Source: Marinimicrobium koreense (lineage in GTDB: Bacteria > Pseudomonadota > Gammaproteobacteria > Pseudomonadales > Cellvibrionaceae). From it: 64,000 nt of DNA. Shown here piece by piece: positions 10,282 through 19,267 of the stretch. The notes beneath the pieces are model-generated. The model did no database searches. It had not been told where the DNA came from and saw only the letters and a list, made by a program, of their open reading frames with translations. Position 1 is the stretch's first letter; each line of letters begins with the position of its first letter. The position numbers and the translations under genes are program-made. The stretch is taken from positions 1,612,001 through 1,676,000 of the forward strand of contig NZ_RJUK01000001.1 in NCBI RefSeq assembly GCF_003762925.1. The letters run 5' to 3'.

Positions 10282-11526
10282 TTACTGGTAACCTTCCGGG
10301 AAAGGGTCCGGCTCGATCAGCTCGTCGGTTTCATACACGATTTCATATTGACCATCGACCTTTGCACGGCCAATGCGTGTCTTGGACCAGAGGTGGTGAT
10401 TCGGGTGAATCTTCACATAGCCTTCCGGCGCAGTGGTCAACTCGATGCCGGGTGAGGCCTCGCGCACTTTGTCAACATCGAACGAGCCGGCTTTCTCGAC
10501 GGCGGCCTTCCACAACCAGGGTCCAAGGTATGCGGCCTGGGTTACATCACCGATTACGATGTCGTCGCCCCAGCGTTCCTTGAACGCTTTGACAAACGCC
10601 TGGTTGTTTTCATTGGGCAAGCTCTGGAAGTATTTCATTGAGGCATAGGCACCCTCAACGTTCTCACCACCAATGCCCAGAATTTCGTCTTCGGTGACCG
10701 AGATGGTCAGCACCAGAGGCGACTCTTCGGTCATGTCGATACCGGCCGCTTTCAGCTGCTTGTAGAACGCCACATTGGAGCCGCCCACTACCGATGCGAA
10801 AATCACATCAGGCTTACGCAGTTTGATTTTGTTGATCACCGAGTTGAACTGGGTGTGGCCTAGCGGGTAGTACTCTTCACCCACCACCTTTAGACCCAGC
10901 TTATCGATATGCTTACGGGCAATCTTGTTGGAGGTTCGCGGCCAGATATAATCCGAACCCAGCAGATAGAACGTCTTGGCATCCTTGGCATCCACCACCC
11001 AATCAATACCCGCAAGGATCTGCTGGGTAGCTTCCTGACCTGTGTAGATTACATTGGGTGATTGCTCCAGGCCTTCATAGAAAGTCGGGTAATAGAGCAT
11101 GCCGTTGTACTGTTCGAATACCGGCAATACCGCTTTGCGCGACGCCGAGGTCCAGCAGCCGAACACCGCCGCGACATTATCCTGCCGCAACAGCTTACGC
11201 GACTTTTCCGCAAAGGTTGGCCAGTCGCTGGCGCCGTCTTCCTGGATGTATTCGATCTGCCGACCGAGAACCCCGCCGGAGGCGTTGATCTGCTCAATGG
11301 CCAGCTTTTCCGCCTGAACCGAGCCGGTTTCACTGATGGCCATGGTGCCGGTCACCGAGTGGAGAATACCCACTTTAACAGTGTCTTCGGTCACCGCCAG
11401 TCCGGTGGTATTCACCTCTTGGGCGACGCCAAACGCACTCATGGCGAGGCCTGCCGTCAGCCCGGCCAGGCTTTTCAGGAGCCGGCGCGACGGCCCCGGC
11501 GTATGCTTGCGTGAGTCAGTAACCAT
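10282..11526 (-). CDS. urtA: Urea/amide ABC transporter substrate-binding protein UrtA
   Basis: Periplasmic binding protein of 414 residues. I chose the ATG at 11526, beginning MVTDSRKHTPGPSRRLLKS, because GAGGAAAG lies just upstream. A signal peptide with an SRRLLK motif and a hydrophobic core (LAGLTAGLAMSAFG) follows. Periplasmic motifs VGILHSVTGTMAISE, FGCWTSASRKAVLP and LYYPTFYEG are typical of UrtA. The closely related FmdD/AmiC proteins bind short-chain amides, and the cotranscribed amidases suggest amides may be substrates here as well as urea. It is first in the urtABCDE-amiE-amiB-fmdAB set. Confidence 0.93.
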   Translation of the reverse strand: MVTDSRKHTPGPSRRLLKSLAGLTAGLAMSAFGVAQEVNTTGLAVTEDTVKVGILHSVTGTMAISETGSVQAEKLAIEQINASGGVLGRQIEYIQEDGASDWPTFAEKSRKLLRQDNVAAVFGCWTSASRKAVLPVFEQYNGMLYYPTFYEGLEQSPNVIYTGQEATQQILAGIDWVVDAKDAKTFYLLGSDYIWPRTSNKIARKHIDKLGLKVVGEEYYPLGHTQFNSVINKIKLRKPDVIFASVVGGSNVAFYKQLKAAGIDMTEESPLVLTISVTEDEILGIGGENVEGAYASMKYFQSLPNENNQAFVKAFKERWGDDIVIGDVTQAAYLGPWLWKAAVEKAGSFDVDKVREASPGIELTTAPEGYVKIHPNHHLWSKTRIGRAKVDGQYEIVYETDELIEPDPFPEGYQ

Positions 11527-11895
11527 GGTCTTTCCTCGTGTGGTGGTTTGAAAACGCGACTGAACATCGGTTGGCCCGTGCCCATGCTCTGCATTTTGCT
11601 CGCACCTCCCTTCTGAGCCCATTCGACAAATGCCGCAGAGACCTACGTCAATCACCCCATACCACCGACCACCCACTTTGCCTTTAATGTTCTGCACGCC
11701 ACAGATGGCATAAAGATTGATACCTGATTCAGGGAGCGCCGGGTTCAGCGCACTGAGCTCCGGCCCGGCCATACAAAGTGCACCACCCTGGCTCGTCCGC
11801 CCGGGCGCTATGCGTCATTCCGGCGCACGGCGACGGCCGACATGGACATCGCCCGATCAATGCCTTCACCGGCTGTTATTCAATAAGCGAATGCC
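11527..11895. promoter_or_regulatory. Divergent control region between urtA and the kinase gene
   Basis: 369 nt without a convincing gene, separating urtA (minus) from the hybrid kinase (plus). It should hold promoters for both directions. I looked for a sigma-54 GG-N10-GC element on both strands and found only poor approximations. A CRP- or NtrC-like palindrome is also not obvious. The control sites therefore remain unassigned from sequence alone. Confidence 0.45.
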
Positions 11896-14800
11896 ATGAC
11901 TGCCAAACAGACCATTTTCCGCGTGCGCCGTCAGTACAACCAGTGGGTTGCCAACCAGACGCTGGAGGACTACGCACTACGCTTCACCGCCAAGCGAGCC
12001 CGGCGCTGGTCGCCCGCTCGGGTGGCCCACACCGCCCTGGGTGCGATTTCCTTTCTGGCTCTGGAGGCAATCGGTGGCGCAATCACCCTGAATTACGGGT
12101 TTACCAATGCCATGGTGGCGATCCTGGCGGTAAGCCTGGTGATCCTTTTAACGGCCTTTCCGATCAGCTACTACGCCGCCAAGTATGGTGTCGACATTGA
12201 TCTTCTGACTCGAGGAGCCGGCTTTGGCTATATCGGCTCCACCATTACGTCTCTGATTTACGCATCATTCACGTTCATTTTTTTCGCGATCGAAGCAGCC
12301 ATTATGGCCATGGCGTTGGAGATGCTCTTTGGCATCCCCATCGTGTGGGGGTATGTACTCTGTGCCGTCGTGGTCATTCCGTTGGTCACGCACGGCATCA
12401 CCTTTATCAGCCGCTTTCAGCTCTGGACCCAACCGCTTTGGGTGTTGCTACAGGCACTGCCGTTTGCGTTCATCCTATGGGTCGACTTTCAGTCGGTATC
12501 GGACTGGACCAGTTACACACGCGAAGCCGGTGGCGGGTTTGATCTGCTGCTTTTTGGGGCGGCTTCCGCAGTCATCTTCTCCCTGATTGCCCAGATTGGC
12601 GAGCAGGTGGACTATCTACGCTTTATGCCCGAACCCAAGCCGGAGCAGCGTCGCCGTTGGTGGCTGGCCATGAGCGCCGGAGGACCGGGCTGGATTGTGA
12701 TCGGGGCCCTAAAAATGATGGCGGGGTCCTTTCTGGCGGTACTGGCGTTGTCACACGGCATGTCCTCGGACGAAGCGATTGACCCGACTCATATGTATCA
12801 GGTGGCCTTTGGCTACGTCACCCAGTCGCCCACGGCGGCCCTGGCCATTGCCGGACTGTTTGTCATCCTGTCGCAGCTGAAAATCAATGTGACCAACGCC
12901 TACGCCGGGTCAATCGCTTGGTCCAACTTCTTCTCCCGCCTCACTCACAGTCACCCGGGGCGGGTGGTTTGGTTGGTGTTCAATGTCACCATTGCCTTGC
13001 TGGTCATGGAGCTGGGTGTCTATCGGGCATTGGAGAACACCTTGGGGCTGTACGCGTTGATCGCGATTGCCTGGGTGGGCACTCTGGTAGCCGACCTGGT
13101 GATCAATAAGCCGTTGGGGTTCAGTCCACCCCATATCGAATTCAAGCGCGCCCATCTGTACGACATCAATCCGGTGGGCGTTGGCACCATGGTCACCGCC
13201 ACCCTGATCGGCGTAATCGGTTATCTCGGCTTCTGGGGCGAAACCTTCCAGGCGCTCTCGCACTTCATCACGCTGTTGAGCGCTCTGGTTATTGCTCCAC
13301 TGATCGCCTGGCGAACCGGCGGGCGGTACTACATCGCCCGCGAGCCGGTTATCCTGACGCCCACGGCCGCCACTCACCAGTGCTGCATCTGTGAACACCG
13401 GTTTGATAAAGAGGATGTCACGCACTGTCCCGCCTACGACGGCCCCATCTGCTCGTTATGCTGCTCCCTGGACGCCCGATGCAACGACTTCTGTAAACCC
13501 GGCGCCAGCTACCCTGAGCAGATCCGCAACTGGGTACACCGATGGCTGCCTTCCTGGCTGATACCCGACATCAATGCCCGCCTGGGTAATTTTCTGTTAC
13601 TGGTTATTGGGATCAACGGGTTCTCGGGTGTGCTGCTCTCGTTGATTTACCAACAGACCGCCTTCCCAGATGAAGTATCCGCCATGCTCTTTGCGGCCCT
13701 GCTGTGGAAGGTGTTTTTTATACTGGTGATCATTACCGGTGTGGTGAGCTGGTTGTTCGTGCTGGCCCATGAAAGTCGGGTCGTTGCCCAGGAAGAGTCG
13801 CAGCGCCAGACCCGCTTGTTGATGGAGGAAATCGACGCACACGAACAGACCGACCAGGCGCTGCAGCGGGCCAAGGAACAGGCCGACGCCGCCAATCAGG
13901 CCAAAAGCCGGTACCTCACCGGTATCAGCCACGAGTTGCGTTCACCACTGAATGCGGTGCTGGGGTACGCGCAGTTGCTCGAGAAAGACCCGGCGATTCC
14001 CCCTCATCGACGCGACGCCCTGGGCGTCATTCGTCGCAGCGGCGAGCACCTGGCCGACCTGATCGAAGGCCTGCTGGACATTTCCAAAATCGAAGCGGGC
14101 CGGCTGGATCTTCATCGCGATCAGGTCCGCCTCGGGCCGCTGCTGGAACAACTGGTGCACATGTTTCGATTACAGGCGGAAGGCAAGGGATTGCAGTTCG
14201 AGTACCACTGCCAGGATCCGTTGCCCCCTCTGGTGCGCGCCGATGAAAAGCGCCTGCGGCAAATTCTGATCAACCTGCTGTCCAATGCAATCAAATACAC
14301 CGCTCACGGCCGGGTCAGCATGAGGGTCAAGTACCGCAGCGACGTGGCGGAGTTCACCATTGAAGATTCCGGCGAAGGCATTTCGCCCGACGATCAGCAG
14401 CGGATATTCCGCCCATTTGAACGCATCCGCCGCCCGGGAGAACAGGTATCCGGTACCGGTTTGGGACTGACCATCACCCAATTGCTGACCGATATTATGG
14501 GCGGCGACATCAGTCTGCAGAGTACTCCCGGGCAAGGCAGCGTTTTTAAAGTGACCCTGATGATGAGCCGCATTCGTGGCGCCGCGGACATAGCGCCGAC
14601 CGAGGCCCAGGACATCCAGGGTTACCGGGGCGAGGCCAAGCGCGTCATGGTGGTGGATGACGAGGCCTCGCACCGCCAGCTGGTGCACGCCATGCTGACA
14701 CCGCTGGGGTTTGATGTGGTTGAGGTCGACAATTCCCTCACCGTATTGGATCGGGTCCGACAGGAGGCGCCGGACCTTATACTGTTGGATGTCTCCATGC

Positions 14801-15282
14801 CCGGGCTCAACGGCTGGGAGCTGGTCGCCCAGCTTCGCGCCATGGACTATTACCAACCTGTGGTGATGATTTCCGCCGATGCCAGCGAAGGCAAGGCCGT
14901 AGGCACTGCCCTGCACGATGCCTATATCGTCAAGCCGGTGCGGTTGAACACCTTGTTGGAAACGTTGGGACAGCAGCTCAATTTACGCTGGCACACCCGA
15001 CCCGTGGCGATCAGCACGCCCGCGCTACAACCACCTCGCTCCGACGAGCGAATCACCGCGCTGACACTGCCCGATGAAGTGCATCTGCAACCCCTGCGTA
15101 AGCTGGCTTTGATTGGCCACAAAAGCGGCTTGCAACAGGCCCTGGCTGAGCTGGAAGCGAACGGCCTGGCCACTGAAGAGTTCGTGCAGACACTGACCCG
15201 ATTGGCGGGTCAATTCCAATTCGAAACCATCATTCGACTGTTACAGGTACCCGACAATGAGCCTCAACGAGAACCCCTCTGA
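11896..15282 (+). CDS. Hybrid histidine kinase with NCS1 permease-like sensor domain
   Basis: A 1128-residue inner-membrane signalling protein. Residues about 35-490 form a polytopic module resembling NCS1 nucleobase/allantoin permeases (AISFLALEAIGGAI near residue 50, ALRFTAKRARRWS before it, TRGAGFGYIGS later). A cytosolic Cys-rich knot follows: Cys496, 497, 499, 511, 519, 522, 523, 529 and 533. Then come two membrane segments (about 560-640), a short coiled coil, a HisKA domain with His679 (GISHELRSP), a HATPase domain (DSGEGI, GTGLGLTI), and a REC domain with Asp965 (ILLDVSMPG). The C-terminal 100 residues may be an extra helical module. It overlaps its response regulator gene by 26 nt and is divergent from urtA. 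It is plausibly a nitrogen-compound sensor, but the ligand is unknown. Confidence 0.88.
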   Translation: MTAKQTIFRVRRQYNQWVANQTLEDYALRFTAKRARRWSPARVAHTALGAISFLALEAIGGAITLNYGFTNAMVAILAVSLVILLTAFPISYYAAKYGVDIDLLTRGAGFGYIGSTITSLIYASFTFIFFAIEAAIMAMALEMLFGIPIVWGYVLCAVVVIPLVTHGITFISRFQLWTQPLWVLLQALPFAFILWVDFQSVSDWTSYTREAGGGFDLLLFGAASAVIFSLIAQIGEQVDYLRFMPEPKPEQRRRWWLAMSAGGPGWIVIGALKMMAGSFLAVLALSHGMSSDEAIDPTHMYQVAFGYVTQSPTAALAIAGLFVILSQLKINVTNAYAGSIAWSNFFSRLTHSHPGRVVWLVFNVTIALLVMELGVYRALENTLGLYALIAIAWVGTLVADLVINKPLGFSPPHIEFKRAHLYDINPVGVGTMVTATLIGVIGYLGFWGETFQALSHFITLLSALVIAPLIAWRTGGRYYIAREPVILTPTAATHQCCICEHRFDKEDVTHCPAYDGPICSLCCSLDARCNDFCKPGASYPEQIRNWVHRWLPSWLIPDINARLGNFLLLVIGINGFSGVLLSLIYQQTAFPDEVSAMLFAALLWKVFFILVIITGVVSWLFVLAHESRVVAQEESQRQTRLLMEEIDAHEQTDQALQRAKEQADAANQAKSRYLTGISHELRSPLNAVLGYAQLLEKDPAIPPHRRDALGVIRRSGEHLADLIEGLLDISKIEAGRLDLHRDQVRLGPLLEQLVHMFRLQAEGKGLQFEYHCQDPLPPLVRADEKRLRQILINLLSNAIKYTAHGRVSMRVKYRSDVAEFTIEDSGEGISPDDQQRIFRPFERIRRPGEQVSGTGLGLTITQLLTDIMGGDISLQSTPGQGSVFKVTLMMSRIRGAADIAPTEAQDIQGYRGEAKRVMVVDDEASHRQLVHAMLTPLGFDVVEVDNSLTVLDRVRQEAPDLILLDVSMPGLNGWELVAQLRAMDYYQPVVMISADASEGKAVGTALHDAYIVKPVRLNTLLETLGQQLNLRWHTRPVAISTPALQPPRSDERITALTLPDEVHLQPLRKLALIGHKSGLQQALAELEANGLATEEFVQTLTRLAGQFQFETIIRLLQVPDNEPQREPL

Positions 15283-16174
15283 ACCTGTGGTTCTGGTGGT
15301 CGACGATGCCATCGAGAGCATCCACATGCTCAGCGACGCACTGGAGGCGGAACACATGACCGTGCTGGTGGCACTGGAGGGCCAACAAGCGCTGACCATC
15401 ACCCAGAACATTACGCCGGACATCATTTTACTGGACGCTCTGATGCCCCAGATTGATGGCTTTGAAACCTGCAAGCGGCTGAAACAGAACCCGCGCCTGA
15501 CCAATGTCCCGGTGATCTTCATGACCGGCCTGAGCGATACCGAACACGTGGTTCAGGGGCTGAACGCGGGAGGCGTGGACTACATCACCAAGCCAATAAA
15601 CCCCGAGGAACTGGTCGCACGCATGCGGGTGCACATTACCAACGCCCGCCTTACCCAAAGCGCACATAATGCGCTGGATGCCGCCGGCCAGTACCTGTTT
15701 GCCATCGACCGCAGCGGCACTCTGCTATGGACCACACCACAAGTGCAGGCGCATCTGAAACGCGCCGGACTGAATCAGCCCCAGGCTCAGGAACAGCTTG
15801 CCGGACAGTTACGCGAATGGCTCAGCCACCAGCCGCAAACCGGACACAAACTACCTCTTCGAGGGCTGTCTCCCGCACTCACCCTGGAATACCTGGCACC
15901 GCTGAGCGGCACCGACATCCTTCTGCGCTTATTGGAGCAACCCGAGGAAGGAACCGAAACGGATCGGTTACGAGAGATCTTTGGTGTCACCACCCGTGAG
16001 GCTGATGTGCTGCTGTGGATAGCCCACGGCAAGACCAACCGGGAAATCGGGCAGATTCTCTCCATGAGCCCGCGCACCGTGAACAAACACCTGGAGCAGG
16101 TGTTCCGCAAACTGGGTGTGGACAACCGCACCTCGGCGGCGGCCGCCGCCATCCGCTGTATGGCCCGAGCGTAA
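15257..16174 (+). CDS. Response regulator, REC plus LuxR-type HTH
   Basis: 305 residues. The N-terminal receiver has the acidic pair Asp16-Asp17, phospho-acceptor Asp60 (ILLDALMPQ) and Lys in ITKPINPEE. A middle region of about 100 residues, possibly PAS-like (YLFAIDRSGTLLWTT), follows. The C-terminal LuxR/GerE helix-turn-helix (about 238-300) has LTREADVLLWIAHGKTNREIG-type sequence (here starting VTTREADVL) and SMSPRTVNKHLEQVFRKLGV. The start codon lies inside the 3' end of the kinase gene, so the two are translationally coupled and should form one phosphorelay. The urt-ami-fmd operon upstream on the other strand is the obvious candidate target. Confidence 0.92.
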   Translation: MSLNENPSEPVVLVVDDAIESIHMLSDALEAEHMTVLVALEGQQALTITQNITPDIILLDALMPQIDGFETCKRLKQNPRLTNVPVIFMTGLSDTEHVVQGLNAGGVDYITKPINPEELVARMRVHITNARLTQSAHNALDAAGQYLFAIDRSGTLLWTTPQVQAHLKRAGLNQPQAQEQLAGQLREWLSHQPQTGHKLPLRGLSPALTLEYLAPLSGTDILLRLLEQPEEGTETDRLREIFGVTTREADVLLWIAHGKTNREIGQILSMSPRTVNKHLEQVFRKLGVDNRTSAAAAAIRCMARA

Positions 16175-16216
16175 GTCAGCGCGTCTGACGTCACGGGAGG
16201 GCAACCTCTGGCACAA

Positions 16217-17257
16217 GTGTTGCTCGATGATATGACAAGACGACCGCCGCCCCCGATAACACACCGGTTATCGGGCCCGGACGCCTCAAACCCGGATACC
16301 GCATGCACCATGACAGCGCAAATGAACGTCACTGATGCCCCACAAGTTCGCATAGATCGCGCCCCGTTTGCGCGCTTTGTTCAGGACTACCGACGCCGGC
16401 AGGATGCCCTGTCGTTGATCCGCCAATTGATTCAGATGATCAAGGGGGTGCAGCGGCACCGGGGCATGAGCATGGCCCTGCTCGGGGGCAATCGACAATT
16501 TGAGCCGGAATTTGAACGACTCCAGCAGACCCTGGAGCGTCGACTGCTGGCGCTGCAGGCGTTCACCCTGGGCACCGACCTGCTCAGCGAACGGGAGCGG
16601 GAAAACCTGCACACCGCCTGGCTGACCATCAGCCGGGACTGGCACGATGACAGCGTTATCGACAATTACGAGTTGCACTGCCACCTGGTCGAGCAGCTTC
16701 TGGCCATGCTGGTCAGTCTGTCCCGCCCGCTTGAAGCCCCCCTTTCCGCGCCCTCGGATCACGCCAACGCCGACGCGCCCACCCGGGTGCAGGTGCTGGA
16801 GTTACTGCACTTCTCCACCCGGATGTTGCCCGGCGTGGTCGAGCAGATCGGGCGTATCCGGGCCCTGTCCAGTTATGCGGCGGCGATCGGCCACTGTGAC
16901 ACTCACCATGACGGCAAGCTGCGGTACGTCATCCAGAACACCCAGGTAAACAACGAGAAACTGCGTCACCAGATCCGTCGTCTGGAGCAGGTGCTCGGCC
17001 CGGAATTCGGCCAGTTAGGTGAACTCAAGCGGTACGAGCTCAAACTGATGTTTCTGCTCAACATGGTGGAGGGCGACGTTCTCGGCGGTGGGCCGATCAC
17101 CGCCGACAGCAATCGCCTGTTCCAGGTGGCAACCGACATTATTGACGTCTACCTTCAGGTGGTGGAGAACGGCATCGTCCTTCTGAACCAGTGGCTCGAG
17201 CAGGATCTGGAGCGCTGGATGCAAACTGGCGCGCCAGTTCGTTCCGAAACCAGCTAA
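16217..17257 (+). CDS. NIT-like helical sensor protein
   Basis: A soluble, mostly helical protein of up to 346 residues. The segment IKGVQRHRGMSMALLGG (about residues 73-89) followed by a long helix resembles the xQxERGxS core of nitrate/nitrite-sensing (NIT) domains. A second helical half has QIGRIRALSSYAA. There is no signal peptide or membrane segment and no output domain. The start is uncertain: GTG 16217 has GGGAGGG rather far upstream, while ATG 16232 or ATG 16310 would give shorter proteins. It lies 42 nt after the response regulator on the same strand, so it may be a ligand-sensing partner in the same nitrogen pathway. Family assignment is by motif resemblance only. Confidence 0.6.
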   Translation: MLLDDMTRRPPPPITHRLSGPDASNPDTACTMTAQMNVTDAPQVRIDRAPFARFVQDYRRRQDALSLIRQLIQMIKGVQRHRGMSMALLGGNRQFEPEFERLQQTLERRLLALQAFTLGTDLLSERERENLHTAWLTISRDWHDDSVIDNYELHCHLVEQLLAMLVSLSRPLEAPLSAPSDHANADAPTRVQVLELLHFSTRMLPGVVEQIGRIRALSSYAAAIGHCDTHHDGKLRYVIQNTQVNNEKLRHQIRRLEQVLGPEFGQLGELKRYELKLMFLLNMVEGDVLGGGPITADSNRLFQVATDIIDVYLQVVENGIVLLNQWLEQDLERWMQTGAPVRSETS

Positions 17258-17339
17258 AGCGGGTTCCAATTCTCAAACTGTCAGACGGTTTGCTGTATCC
17301 TTGGGCTACTGATCGTCACCTCAAGGACTGCCTTTTCTC

Positions 17340-18437
17340 ATGCGCTTGCCCCGACTCTCACTGTGGTTGTTCTTATTCTGCGCCCCGCTCTATGCCAATG
17401 ACACCTCTGAACCAACCCGCGCCGAGCTGTCCGACGAAGAAATGGACCAGTGCCTGAGGATTGCCGTGACCGTCGCGGGCCGTGACATGTCAATCAATGG
17501 TTTACGAGACGTATGTAATACCCTGGCGCGCGAAGACTCCAGCCAGCGCGACGCCATCAGCCAGGCACTGGCGGCCATGAGCAATGATACCGCGGATCAG
17601 GAAAACGACCCCAGCGGCAACAGCCGCCTGCTGGAGCGACGCCTGAACATGGAAGCGCTCAATCGCGCCAACCGCTTTCTGCTCACTCCACACAAGCGCA
17701 ATTACCTGCTCCCGGTCAGCTACCAGGAAGAGCGCAACACCGCCCCCTACGCCGAGGCCGGCACGTCACTCGCCAGTCAGCAGAGCACCGAGGTGGAGTT
17801 TCAGCTGAGCGTCAAAATCCTGATCCGTGAGGGAATTTTCGGCGATAACGGCCATCTCTACATGGCCTACACCAATCACTCGCTCTGGCAGGCTTACTAT
17901 CGGGAGATCTCCCGCCCCTTCCGGGAAACCAACCATCAACCCGAACTGATTCTGAGTTTCGTCAACGACTGGAACATTTTCGGGTTTCGCAATGTGCTCA
18001 ATGAGGTGATGATCACCCACCAGTCCAATGGCCAGAGCGGCGATCTGTCCCGCAGTTGGGACCGGATCATGGTCAACAGCGTGTTCGAACGCGGCCCCTT
18101 CGCGTTTTCGTTCAACCCCTGGTACCGCATTCCGGAAAGCGAGGGCGACGGCCCCGATGACCCCACCGGCGATGACAACCCGGACATTCACAAATACATG
18201 GGCAACTTTGAACTGTCTGCCGCCTGGCATCGTAAAGACAACATAGTGAGCCTGATGCTGCGCAATAACCTGCGCTCGAACAATCGCGGCGCGGTGGAGC
18301 TGGGATACAGTTTTCCGGTTTCCTCCACCGTGCGCGGGTATCTGAAGGTGTTCAGCGGCTATGGCCACAGCCTGATTGACTATGACCACCATACCAACGC
18401 CGTCGGCCTGGGCATCACCTTTACCGACCTGTTCTGA
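17340..18437 (+). CDS. pldA: Outer-membrane phospholipase A (OMPLA)
   Basis: A beta-barrel lipase of the outer membrane that hydrolyses phospholipids that have reached the outer leaflet. 365 residues with a signal peptide (cut near LYA-ND, about residue 19) and an N-terminal extension of about 100 residues before the barrel, longer than in E. coli. The catalytic motif HQSNG gives His227 and Ser229. The third catalytic position, 14 residues after the His in SRSWDR, is Asp241, where E. coli PldA has Asn156 (SRSWNR). Calcium-binding and barrel motifs such as FNPWYRIPE are present. The gene stands alone between the NIT-like gene and a lipoprotein gene. Confidence 0.93.
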   Translation: MRLPRLSLWLFLFCAPLYANDTSEPTRAELSDEEMDQCLRIAVTVAGRDMSINGLRDVCNTLAREDSSQRDAISQALAAMSNDTADQENDPSGNSRLLERRLNMEALNRANRFLLTPHKRNYLLPVSYQEERNTAPYAEAGTSLASQQSTEVEFQLSVKILIREGIFGDNGHLYMAYTNHSLWQAYYREISRPFRETNHQPELILSFVNDWNIFGFRNVLNEVMITHQSNGQSGDLSRSWDRIMVNSVFERGPFAFSFNPWYRIPESEGDGPDDPTGDDNPDIHKYMGNFELSAAWHRKDNIVSLMLRNNLRSNNRGAVELGYSFPVSSTVRGYLKVFSGYGHSLIDYDHHTNAVGLGITFTDLF

Positions 18438-18474
18438 GGTAAGACGCATGGGTACGCTGGCTGGGGAGAGAATT

Positions 18475-19002
18475 ATGCGCGCGCTGTTATTGAGCCTGGT
18501 ACTGACTCTGGGAGCCTGTTCCTCGACCGAGGTGCAGGAATATGCGGGAAATGAACCCGCCCTGACGCTGGAAGACTTTTTCCAGGGATCGCTGACGGCC
18601 CACGGGGTGCTGAAAAGTCGCGGAGGCACGGTAACCCGCTATTTCAACGCGACCATCGAAGCGAGTTGGGATGACGAGGGTGTCGGTCGGCTGGCCGAAC
18701 GCTTTGAGTTCGACGATGGCGAAATCCAGCATCGTAACTGGACCCTGGAGCCCCAGGAGGACGGCAGCTACAAGGCCACCGCCGGCGATGTGATCGGCGA
18801 GGGCCGGGCGGAAACCAGCGGCAATGCCCTGAAAATGGATTACGTCCTCGAAGTGGACTACAAAAACCGCAAACTGGCGCTGAACGTCGAGGATTGGATG
18901 TGGCGGGTCGACGAAGACACCATCATCAACCAGTCCACCCTGCGCAAGTGGGGGTTCAGGGTAGGCACCATCCAGTTGACCATTATCCGTCAACGGGATT
19001 GA
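18475..19002 (+). CDS. DUF3833 family lipoprotein
   Basis: 175 residues from the ATG at 18475, which has GGGGAG a few nt upstream. A type II signal peptide ends in the lipobox LGAC, so Cys15 or thereabouts is lipidated. The mature protein contains LEDFFQGSLTAHGVLKSRGG and later WTLEPQEDGSYKATAGDVIG, characteristic of DUF3833. The family is widespread in Proteobacteria and uncharacterised; the fold is probably a lipocalin-like beta barrel. It starts 37 nt after pldA ends and may be cotranscribed with it. Confidence 0.8.
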   Translation: MRALLLSLVLTLGACSSTEVQEYAGNEPALTLEDFFQGSLTAHGVLKSRGGTVTRYFNATIEASWDDEGVGRLAERFEFDDGEIQHRNWTLEPQEDGSYKATAGDVIGEGRAETSGNALKMDYVLEVDYKNRKLALNVEDWMWRVDEDTIINQSTLRKWGFRVGTIQLTIIRQRD

Positions 19003-19060
19003 ATTGACTCGCCGGGCGGTGCTATAACGGCCGCCCATCGAATGACTGCGGACCCGAGAC

Positions 19061-19258
19061 ATGACTGACCCGACCCCCGAGCCCATCAAACTGGACTGCC
19101 CGACCTGCAGCGAAACCATTGTCTGGAGTGAGGACTATCCCTATCGCCCCTTCTGCAGCGAACGCTGCAAGATGATCGACTTGGGCGAATGGGCCAGTGA
19201 AGGCCACAAGATTCCGGGCGAGCCGGTAATCCTCGATGAGAACGACCAGCCGCTCTGA
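19061..19258 (+). CDS. yacG: DNA gyrase inhibitor YacG
   Basis: A 65-residue zinc protein with two CxxC-type pairs: CPTC (about residues 14-17) and CSERC (about 33-37), then the conserved MIDLGEWASEGHKIPGEP. E. coli YacG binds GyrB and inhibits gyrase. The gene ends 9 nt from the convergent Nudix gene. In many gammaproteobacteria yacG lies near coaE and pilD; here those are absent and the neighbours are the argJ/Nudix genes. Confidence 0.93.
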   Translation: MTDPTPEPIKLDCPTCSETIVWSEDYPYRPFCSERCKMIDLGEWASEGHKIPGEPVILDENDQPL

Positions 19259-19267
19259 CGCCAGCAT

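Noticed and set aside
11527-11895. Possible sigma-54 promoter between urtA and the kinase
   Set aside because: TGGCCCGTGCCCATGC on the plus strand and GGGCACGGGCCAACC on the minus strand were considered. Neither has GG and GC at the required 10-nt spacing with a TTGC-like -12.
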